Shown here one piece after another: positions 44,101-50,806 of a stretch of 64,000 nucleotides of DNA. The DNA is taken from NCBI GenBank assembly GCA_050258755.1, contig JBLMZI010000012.1, forward strand, positions 1 through 64,000, in the 5' to 3' direction. The stretch is from JBLMZI01 sp050258755 (GTDB lineage Bacteria > Bacillota > Syntrophomonadia > Syntrophomonadales > DTU052). The translations under genes and the position numbers were made by a program. Each line of letters begins with the position of its first letter. Position 1 is the stretch's first letter. The notes under the pieces were generated by a model. It worked only from the letters and a program-made list of their open reading frames with translations. It was not told the DNA's origin and searched no databases.

Positions 44101-45895
44101 CAGCGGCTCCCTGACATCCACGTCGGTTAATATTCCGAACACCGCCGGCTCGAACCTGATTCTGCGGTTTAACAGCTGGTGGGAAATCGAAGGCGTGGCG
44201 CCGAGCAGCTTTGATATGATGAAGGTTTTCGCGCTGATAGACGGGCAGGAAATCCTTCTGACCACTTTAAATCCGCAGGGTGCCAACGGCGGCCAACCCG
44301 CGCTGCCGTATACCAGCGGCGGGGGATATAACAAGGCGCCGGAATGGATGTCCTATTCGTGCGATTTAACGGCATATCAAGGGACCACGCTGCAGCTGGT
44401 TTTCCGGTTTGCATCCGAAGATGCCAATTTTAACGGCTTCCGGGGCTGGATCGTCGATAACGTACAGATCATAGAGACCAACCCGCCTCCGCCCACTTTC
44501 GACGCCATTTCGGTGCAAAGTGTAGGCCAGAATGCCAATGTCGTCCGACTGGCTTTCAGTGCGCCGATCTGGTTTACCGATCTGACGGAGGGAACTGAGA
44601 TTACCGCAACAGTCGCCGGCGAAACCAGAAATATTGCGAATACAGGTGCCAGGGCGAAAGAGGCGGCAAGCTCAACCCTGGATATCACGCTTGACGGCGC
44701 GGCGATGACCAACGGCCAGGAGGTCGTCATCGCGATTTCCAACGCCGGGGCAGGAAAAATCAAGCAGGGCTCTTCACTGGCTTCATTGAAAGAAGCGCAG
44801 TCGTGGTCGGTCACCTATGTGGATACAACCCCGCCGGCATTTAACAGCATTTCGGTGCAAAGTATCGGCCAGGATGCCAATGTCGTGCGGTTGACCTTCA
44901 GTGAACCGGTATGGTTTAACGATTTAACGGAAGGTGTTCTCGGTGCCGAAGGCACTGAAATATGGGCGACTGTTGCCGGTGGATCGAGAAATGTATCAAA
45001 CACCGGAACCAGGCTCCAAACCGAGAGTTTGACGAGCCTCGATATAACCCTGGAAGGCCCTCCGATCGGGGACGCCGATGAAGTAATCGTCGGGATTGCC
45101 GGGACCGGTCCCGCAAAAATCAAGGATCTTTCTAGTAACGCGCTGGTGGGCGAACCATCGTGTTCGATAATGTATACGGTGGCGGACACTCTCCCGCCGA
45201 CGGTAAACCCGGCTAAATTTACGGTGGAGAGTGTGGGCAGCCCACTTCTGGATCGGATCATCGGGGCCAGCGGGGCGGTTGGTGAGGCAGGCGCTCTCGT
45301 CAACGCTTACCTTTGGACGGATGCGGGCATGATCGGTACGGTCGAGGATGGCGAACTTGGTCCGGCTATCAGTCTGGGTATGAGTCTGGAGGACGGATCG
45401 CTGGCTCAAACCGCCCTGGCGAATTTGGATGAGGGTACATACGCTTATGTGATTACTGCGACTGATGAGTGTGCAAACGAATCGGCAAAAACAGCGGGAT
45501 TCGCAGTCCTGATCACGATCGGCCCTGATACTACGGCACCAACGGTTAACCCGGCACTGTTCACCCCGGAGGAAAGCTTGGAAGTCCCGGGGCTGTTCCA
45601 GATCAGCGGCGCCGAAGGAGCCGTCAGCGAGGCAGGCGCTGTGGTTAATGCCTATTTGTGGACCGACAGCAGTGAAACCGGGACAGTTGACACCGTTGAC
45701 CCCGATGAAATCGGCCCTGGGATCCCGCTGGGAATCAGTGTTGAAAACGGCGTAGTAGCGCTAACAGACCTGGCTACTTTGAGCGAAGGCACCAATAAAT
45801 ACTTGATTACGGCAACCGATGCGGCGGGGAACGAATCAGCCAGGGACGCCGCGGCGACGGTTGAATTATTACCGGTCATGCCGAAGGTTTGTTAA
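41168..45895 (+). CDS. Large SLH/FecR-domain surface protein
   Basis: 1575 residues, exported. The signal peptide is cleaved after about 30 residues (TTAQPASA). Three S-layer homology units (about 35-205; GYQDGTFKPAGLVTRAEMA, GRFRPDGKVTRAELA and a weaker third) anchor it to cell-wall polymer. Next is a FecR-like domain (about 215-440; DISVGTSIRTEANAEADLVLPDG, PWGTAGVRGC). An Ala/Gln helix (495-562), Pro/Ser/Gly linkers, a chitobiase-tail-like VYYSSDGSTP, and a jelly-roll-like domain (about 880-1100) follow. The end has two Ig-like repeat pairs (1111-1338 and 1342-1571). ATG at 41168 has GGAG 6 bases upstream; ATG at 41156 is possible. No catalytic domain was seen; an S-layer or adhesin role is inferred. 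Confidence 0.85.
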   Translation: MTCQVWLKRFFTAVTLAGLMLSTTAQPASAALVPELPTTARTYPYVAYMVNQKIMSGYQDGTFKPAGLVTRAEMAVILLKAGNLKPITPKKASFSDVSKKHWAYAYIEGAAAAGLVKGSQGRFRPDGKVTRAELAALCFGLSREAVPAVALPPAVSDIPQKHWARNAIAAAIDAEMIPTINQKFQPNWFASRADVAMALGVVMTKAPQLRQASLTATLQPLKGKTYIQAKGKPEELVRTNTDISVGTSIRTEANAEADLVLPDGSSLLCKPNSEIVLKSTKGQAYIKADGAQGAAIDEIRVEVRKGRMFFVLATTYLFKNYDVDQTGEKKAAAADPSSQARRSGLMNGPAADDANRSLLFAGTAAESQKTAWYKEASSKRVRIKVDMPWGTAGVRGCIGSASVEEGSQSLSLLEGTASVTSTSGQSTTMGTGQEMQLSSSSGPPAAPTTMPSSEQAAWSAVASWAMGAVATVAQVAPAEAPAPVSLTPEQESAMQTYQQAMAQAQTAAQAAAQAATQAAQATSQAERAAAAQTAAQAAAQAQSALAAAQTAAQQAQSAQQAVVTAPPAAPSAPGQAGPTAPPSLSEVLSAVVSAISSTTGVTPPASVTEAIQAVAPSASTPASTPSTGTQPASTSQSTHGGFWSGGSSGGSGSSDTTAAATDNTSTSSLAALGTPVSIASGQTVTFTNGVSLNCSGVTLSAGATITASQAVNPTAPENCTVTGPVMSFTLNGTITSGTIRLTIPVNQGADASNSAIFYEAASGQWQMLKTTLDGSNLIADVSHFSTYGAWLAPRAEAPVSLNELGWVAANDVIFLTEPTVGATVYYSSDGSTPTVAFGLKYDPAVGIIIPAEGCTVKAIAVKENMRDSLLSQFQFQIGTPLFTESFESGLNGWTATENGLWTAVSNDSNIHNNAYPNYVQLGVGDTSEGCLPDTAFGTSYAWFGKASDISNTYCIGNYLNEQSPNDPVLEGGHGTEAISGSLTSTSVNIPNTAGSNLILRFNSWWEIEGVAPSSFDMMKVFALIDGQEILLTTLNPQGANGGQPALPYTSGGGYNKAPEWMSYSCDLTAYQGTTLQLVFRFASEDANFNGFRGWIVDNVQIIETNPPPPTFDAISVQSVGQNANVVRLAFSAPIWFTDLTEGTEITATVAGETRNIANTGARAKEAASSTLDITLDGAAMTNGQEVVIAISNAGAGKIKQGSSLASLKEAQSWSVTYVDTTPPAFNSISVQSIGQDANVVRLTFSEPVWFNDLTEGVLGAEGTEIWATVAGGSRNVSNTGTRLQTESLTSLDITLEGPPIGDADEVIVGIAGTGPAKIKDLSSNALVGEPSCSIMYTVADTLPPTVNPAKFTVESVGSPLLDRIIGASGAVGEAGALVNAYLWTDAGMIGTVEDGELGPAISLGMSLEDGSLAQTALANLDEGTYAYVITATDECANESAKTAGFAVLITIGPDTTAPTVNPALFTPEESLEVPGLFQISGAEGAVSEAGAVVNAYLWTDSSETGTVDTVDPDEIGPGIPLGISVENGVVALTDLATLSEGTNKYLITATDAAGNESARDAAATVELLPVMPKVC
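42640..42860 (+). repeat. Low-complexity Ala/Gln-coding tract
   Basis: Imperfect GCGGCTCAGGCAGCG-like units encode AQTAAQAAAQ-type heptad-like repeats, a probable long helix between the FecR-like and distal domains of the surface protein. It is GC-rich and slippage-prone. Confidence 0.8.
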
Positions 45896-46000
45896 GCCGC
45901 CTTCAAGGGGACAGGCTGAATGGACAGAACCAGTTAAATCGCCCATAATGGTTTAAAGGCTTACTTTTGCCGGAAAAGACTTATCGAAGGAGGAAACGCG

Positions 46001-46405
46001 ATGTCAATCCTTAAGAAAATCGGGGACACCATTGCTTCCACCGCACAGACGGTTGGGGAAAAATCAGTAGAATTGGTCAGCCAGGGCAAACACAAGGTGG
46101 AACAGATGCAGCTCGAAGCCAAGGCCAATGAAAAGCTGCGTGAATTGGGAAGTCTGATTTATCACGCCGCGCTGCTGGGACAGCCCGCGGAAGACGATGC
46201 CGTGAAAACGCTCTGCGACGAAGTGAAGGCGTTAAAAGATCAAGCCGAATCCCTGGAAAAGCTTATAAAGGAAACCCCGGAAGCGAAGGCGGAGGCCGCT
46301 CCTGAAGCTGCGCCGGTGGCAGCCCGGTTCTGTACCAAGTGCGGGGCGCAAATCTTAGATGAGAACAAATTCTGCGGTGGCTGCGGCAGCAAAGTAGACG
46401 CGTAG
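46001..46405 (+). CDS. Coiled-coil protein with C-terminal zinc ribbon
   Basis: 134 residues, no signal peptide. The N-terminal 85 residues are helical and charged, an Ala/Glu/Pro linker follows, and the end is a zinc ribbon with FCTKCGAQI and FCGGCGSKV (two CxxC pairs). Such ribbons occur in many small proteins of unknown role. ATG at 46001 follows AAGGAGGAAACGCG. It is 105 bases after the surface-protein gene and ends in its own terminator. Confidence 0.75.
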   Translation: MSILKKIGDTIASTAQTVGEKSVELVSQGKHKVEQMQLEAKANEKLRELGSLIYHAALLGQPAEDDAVKTLCDEVKALKDQAESLEKLIKETPEAKAEAAPEAAPVAARFCTKCGAQILDENKFCGGCGSKVDA

Positions 46406-46436
46406 CCGCGATCATCCTGGTTATTAACTGTGTACC

Positions 46437-46481
46437 AAAAAGCCCCCGGACTCAGTGCTGAACTGAGCCGGGGGCTTTCTT
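46437..46481. terminator. Terminator between convergent genes
   Basis: AAAAAGCCCCCGG pairs with CCGGGGGCTTT around an inner CTCAGT/ACTGAG stem. Confidence 0.92.
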
Positions 46482-46493
46482 CACGGCATTTGG

Positions 46494-47618
46494 CTACTCC
46501 AGGACTTCTGCCACATGGATGTGCGACTGGCGGGAAAGATCGTACAGCTGGCCTTCTACATCCACCACCGGGCGGGTCGGCAGGGACGGATTGATGTACA
46601 CCACCGATCCGGTGCGGCCGTCCGAAAGCTGGATGGTACTGCCGATGGAAAACTTGGTCATGTGGTTGTACAGGATTTGAATGACTTTGGGATCCAGCTT
46701 GCCAAACCCCTCGCTTCGAAGCGTTTCCGCCGCCATAAATGGACTTTCTTTCGCCGCATAGGCGCGTTTTGAGGTGATCGCGTCATATACATCGGCGACC
46801 GCGATCACGCGGGCCAATTGACTGGTGGCTTCACCGATTAATCGGCCGGGATAGCCAGAGCCGTCCATCCGCTCATGATGCTGAAGAACAGCATCCATCA
46901 GTTCCGGTTTTTCCGGGTACAGCATACCGACAATGTTCGCCCCGGCCCGGGGATGCTTTTTCATGGTTTCAAATTCCTCGTCGGTCAGACGGTCAGGTTT
47001 CGTAAAAATCGTCTGGTCCAGGGTTGCTTTGCCGATATCGTGCAGTAAGGCGGCGGTAACCAGATCCTTATTGACCCAGACCGGCAATTTCATCCATCGT
47101 CCGATGACACCGCTTACAAACGCGACGTTGATCGGGTGTGCGTTGAAGTAGTCCACATGATCCTTCATCTTGCGAATGCGTTGGAGCGGACTGACATTGC
47201 CACGCAGCAGGACCACCAGAATGGCCTCCACGGTGCGTTCAATCTGGGCCCGTTCAAGCGGACGCCCACCTTTGGTTTTTTCAAAGAAATCCTTCATCCG
47301 GACGATGAATTCCGTGTAGGCTTCCTCGAAACTGATTATGGTCCAGTCCGGTTCGAAAACCACATCCAGGTCAGGACCGGCGGATTTCGGTTTGTCCAGG
47401 ACAACAGCCGTCATTTGGGACTGTGAACCATGCGAAGATTTCGCGGTTTCTTCCGGCAGGTAAACAAAATCATGCCCATCAACCCGGGCTTTTACGATTT
47501 CATACTCGGAAAGAACAACATCCCGGGCAAAAAGAATCCGGCCGTCAACCGCATAATAGTCTCTGGGTAGCGGCATGCCCAGAGGAACCAAACGAATATC
47601 CGTTTTCCTGAGCCTCAT
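46494..47618 (-). CDS. HD-GYP domain protein (predicted c-di-GMP phosphodiesterase)
   Basis: 374 residues, cytosolic. The HD-GYP domain (about 150-310) has LLHDIGKATLD, KKHPRAG, HHERMDGSGYP and ADVYDAIT, a complete catalytic set for hydrolysing c-di-GMP. The N-terminal ~120 residues are a regulatory region that begins KTDIRLVPLGMPLPRDYY, and a small beta domain closes the protein. The mate gene at 47792 can both make and break c-di-GMP, so this is a local c-di-GMP pair beside the surface and chemotaxis genes. Confidence 0.9.
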   Translation of the reverse strand: MRLRKTDIRLVPLGMPLPRDYYAVDGRILFARDVVLSEYEIVKARVDGHDFVYLPEETAKSSHGSQSQMTAVVLDKPKSAGPDLDVVFEPDWTIISFEEAYTEFIVRMKDFFEKTKGGRPLERAQIERTVEAILVVLLRGNVSPLQRIRKMKDHVDYFNAHPINVAFVSGVIGRWMKLPVWVNKDLVTAALLHDIGKATLDQTIFTKPDRLTDEEFETMKKHPRAGANIVGMLYPEKPELMDAVLQHHERMDGSGYPGRLIGEATSQLARVIAVADVYDAITSKRAYAAKESPFMAAETLRSEGFGKLDPKVIQILYNHMTKFSIGSTIQLSDGRTGSVVYINPSLPTRPVVDVEGQLYDLSRQSHIHVAEVLE

Positions 47619-47791
47619 TCAATAAACCTCCATACGGGGTTCCCCATACCGGCGATTCAGCCGGTTCGGTTAACCATATTTTCGCCATGATCCGGAAATG
47701 TCCTTTGAGATGGGCCATCACTAATAGTTATGGAAAAGATCGAGACGAACACTTTTACTGAAGGAAGCGTTGACCATGCCGGGGCATAGGG

Positions 47792-49927
47792 TCAGGAAAG
47801 GGGGCGATGGACGGGAAATTGGTCTTCGCGGGCTTCCACTTCCAGGATGTCGATGAAAACAGAGACAAGGTCGGGATCAAACTGTGTACCAGCACAGGAA
47901 CGGAGTTCGGCGATGGCAGCCGTCCTCGGGAGGGGTTCCTGGTAAGGCCTGGGATGCGTCATAGCGTCAAAGGCGTCCACGACGGCCAGAATTCTGCATG
48001 CCAGCGGAATATCGACGCCGGCGATACCAGCAGGATACCCACTGCCATCCCAGCGTTCGTGGTGGGATTCGATCCAATCCCCCAGATGGTTCAGTTCAGG
48101 AACGATGCCGGCAATCTGCCGCCCAAAGCTGCAGTGTTCCTGCATGGTTTGGCGTTCGCTTTCAGTGAAGGGCCCTTCTTTAAACAAAACCGAATCAGGG
48201 ACCGCAATTGTGCCGATATCGTGGAACTCGGCGAGCAGCTTCAGGTTTTCCAGGCTTTCAATGCTCAAACCAAGCCGTGCGCCCATTTTCAGGGTGTAAG
48301 TGATCAAATTGCGGGCATGGCCTTCTTTAAAATGATCCCTGGTCGCCAAAGCAATCCGGATCAGCGTAATCAGGCGATTGCGGTTGCTTGAGGCGCTGTG
48401 GGCTTTCTCAATTTGCATCATGCGGTCGGCCTGCTTCACCACCTGCTGGATTGGAATCGTGCCGCTTTCGTTGCCGGCATAGCCGACTGAGGCTCCCAGA
48501 GGATGCTGATCCGGTGGCAGGCCCACATTTTGAGCGGCAATCTTCTGCTGAATCCGATCACACAGTTGCTTCAGAATGGCATGCTGGTCGGTTTCCAGGA
48601 TCACCGCAAATTCGTCCCCGCCGATGCGGCAGAGAACGCCTGTATCATCCGTTATCTCAGTAAGGATGCCAGCGAACCGTTGAATCAAGCGGTCGCCGTA
48701 CTGGTGTCCCATCGTGTCATTGGCCAGTTTCAAGCCATTCATATCACAGATAATGATGCCGGCTGAAGTATTTTTCGCCCTGTCGATTTCCCGAAGGGTT
48801 TTTTCGTAATACAACCGGTTATGGAGACCGGTCAGCGCATCATGGTTGCTGAGGTAGTACAACTGATAGTGGGCATACCGAAGCTGGTGAAACATGCGCC
48901 GGATATTGTCCGAAAGGGTTGAGATCTCGTCATTCCCGCCGTAGTCAAGCACGACCAGCGAGTCAAAACTCTGGATCGACGCTATTTCATTGGACATAAA
49001 CAGGAGCCGATTCAGAACGTTCGACCTGAGCAGCAGAAAGATGGTACCCGCCATTAACAGAATACCGAGCAAGAACGTGGCGGTCAGGAGGATAAATAGG
49101 CCGGTGGTTTGCTGGTACAGCGTTCGTTCCATGGTTATCGAAAGCGAATATACTGGAATACCGTCAATGTCGATCAGGTTGATCTTACCCCGAATCATAT
49201 GGGCGCCGGCCGGATTCACGAATGTGCTGAAGACCAGATTGACCTTTGGCTGAATGATGCTGAGACTCAGTCCGTCACGATTTCCGGCCGGCAGGCTAAC
49301 CGGTTCTGAGATATCGATCATGTTTCCCATGGTGTCGGAGATTCGCTGTAATTCAGTCTGGTTGAGATAGCGGCCGACCATCAGATTTCCGATCGGTATT
49401 GAATTGCGGTCAGAAGTAGTCACCGGATACGATACGATCAACATTGGCCCGTTCGGGGTTCTAACCAGGCCTTTTACCGGCAGGCCGATCCCGCGATTCC
49501 GGATCAGCCGCTCCCGCTTATAAAGCAGGGCGGTTGTGAACACGCCATCTTTCACTTCGCAGTGGTTTTCGTAATCGTAGTATTTTTGATAGCGTGGCAT
49601 GCCTGAAGAATCGGTGATCACAATAACATTGAAATGCTGGATTTCAAAGAAATCGTCGGACATATTGTCATCGATGTAGCGGGGGTTTTTGTTTTGAAGG
49701 AAGTAGTAGGTATCGTTCCATTCGGCCCAATCGGCGGCAAAGCGTTCCATACCGGTGAGGTTTAATCGAATGTCATTGGCTCCCCAAAGCACGCGTGAGT
49801 GCAAGGATTCCTGTTCAAAACTCAGCAGTTTGGGATTCAGCACGAAATAAAGAATGACCATGATCGCAGAAAATGCGACCAGGATCCCGAGCAGCTGTAT
49901 CAACACAACTTTCCTGGTAATACTCAT
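47792..49927 (-). CDS. CHASE4-GGDEF-HD-GYP protein
   Basis: 711 residues. The first membrane helix (about 8-30) and second helix (about 275-300) flank a CHASE4 extracytoplasmic sensor, recognised by WAEWNDTYYF. GGDEF domain with intact CRIGGDEFAVIL, predicted to make c-di-GMP; no RxxD inhibitory site is seen just before it. The C-terminal HD-GYP has FHDIGTIAVPD, where Thr replaces the usual Lys after HDIG, and SHHERWDGSGYPAG. Two opposing activities are thus fused under one sensor. ATG at 49927. The signal sensed is unknown. Confidence 0.9.
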   Translation of the reverse strand: MSITRKVVLIQLLGILVAFSAIMVILYFVLNPKLLSFEQESLHSRVLWGANDIRLNLTGMERFAADWAEWNDTYYFLQNKNPRYIDDNMSDDFFEIQHFNVIVITDSSGMPRYQKYYDYENHCEVKDGVFTTALLYKRERLIRNRGIGLPVKGLVRTPNGPMLIVSYPVTTSDRNSIPIGNLMVGRYLNQTELQRISDTMGNMIDISEPVSLPAGNRDGLSLSIIQPKVNLVFSTFVNPAGAHMIRGKINLIDIDGIPVYSLSITMERTLYQQTTGLFILLTATFLLGILLMAGTIFLLLRSNVLNRLLFMSNEIASIQSFDSLVVLDYGGNDEISTLSDNIRRMFHQLRYAHYQLYYLSNHDALTGLHNRLYYEKTLREIDRAKNTSAGIIICDMNGLKLANDTMGHQYGDRLIQRFAGILTEITDDTGVLCRIGGDEFAVILETDQHAILKQLCDRIQQKIAAQNVGLPPDQHPLGASVGYAGNESGTIPIQQVVKQADRMMQIEKAHSASSNRNRLITLIRIALATRDHFKEGHARNLITYTLKMGARLGLSIESLENLKLLAEFHDIGTIAVPDSVLFKEGPFTESERQTMQEHCSFGRQIAGIVPELNHLGDWIESHHERWDGSGYPAGIAGVDIPLACRILAVVDAFDAMTHPRPYQEPLPRTAAIAELRSCAGTQFDPDLVSVFIDILEVEAREDQFPVHRPLS

Positions 49928-50092
49928 CGACAGCTCCGGCCGTAAAGCGGCTTGATCGTGGCATTGCGGGCAAATGGCATCAACGGAGAAATCCAGGGCG
50001 GATGTGAATGCGTCTCGTTCTATATTGATTCGATTTCGACAGAAAAGATTTGAATCCCTCCTTCAGGCTTGCGATTTCGCGTTTGGGACGCA

Positions 50093-50122
50093 AAAAAGCC
50101 ACCCCGGAAGGGGTGGCTTTTT
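50093..50122. terminator. Terminator between the CHASE4 and MKWTF genes
   Basis: AAAAAGCCACCCC (50093-50105), GGAA, GGGGTGGCTTTTT (50110-50122): perfect 13-bp stem. It terminates the minus-strand gene at 50148. Confidence 0.93.
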
Positions 50123-50147
50123 ACAAGCCGGTTTCATGCCTTACAAT

Positions 50148-50507
50148 TCAGTCAAGTCCTTGTGAGACCAGGCGTTCTTCCATCTGGGCGGTCAGATTGT
50201 CGGTAAGATATTCGATGATTTCCACCATCCGTTTGTAAGCCAGGCCATCCACAAGATCAGAGAATTTCCCGCGTTTCACAATCCGACGGCGGTCGCATTC
50301 CGCAATATACGCATGTTTGTGGCGGAATATGATATTCATACCGAGTTCATCGAGCTGCGGCGCCACATTCATGATCTGGTCCCCTTTGTCCAGCAGCACA
50401 TAAGCGCCGGTCTTATCAATAAACACTGTGGAAACGATTTTATTGGTCAACAGAGTTTCACGATAGGAAACGAGCCCATCTGAACCGCGTACAAATGTCC
50501 ATTTCAC
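50148..50507 (-). CDS. Small protein of unknown function
   Basis: 119 residues, soluble, no signal or membrane helix. It begins MKWTFVRGSDGLVSYRETLLTN, has a mixed alpha/beta profile and a charged helical end (YLTDNLTAQMEERLVSQG). No family was recognised. GGTG at 50515-50520 region (minus strand) can serve as ribosome site. It has a terminator of its own and lies divergently from the tandem chemoreceptor gene, with 299 bases between. Confidence 0.6.
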   Translation of the reverse strand: MKWTFVRGSDGLVSYRETLLTNKIVSTVFIDKTGAYVLLDKGDQIMNVAPQLDELGMNIIFRHKHAYIAECDRRRIVKRGKFSDLVDGLAYKRMVEIIEYLTDNLTAQMEERLVSQGLD

Positions 50508-50630
50508 GAGCTTACACCACCTGTAATTATTCCTAAAATCGATTCGGTATTCAATAACGAGTGACCGAAGCTTTGCCGTTTTATCAGAGACAGCGGCATA
50601 TTCTTGAACGCCGTACCGGAATCTCCCAAA

Positions 50631-50657
50631 AACATGGTGCTGTTATTATACCATGTT
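50631..50657. promoter_or_regulatory. Operator-like inverted repeat
   Basis: AACATGGT (50631-50638), 11-base spacer, ACCATGTT (50650-50657), with a -10-like TTATTATA in the spacer. Between divergent genes at 50507 and 50807; a candidate repressor site. Confidence 0.4.
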
Positions 50658-50806
50658 CGGTTCATTCATCTCCATGTCTATTAAAAATTCCGAACATTCG
50701 GGCGTCGAACGAAGGAATCATCGCCGTTCGTGAAGAAATAAGGGTCAAGCAAGCGGATTGCGCGCCGGCCTCGGTTAGCCGGCTGAACATGCCCAGGAGG
50801 GATTTC

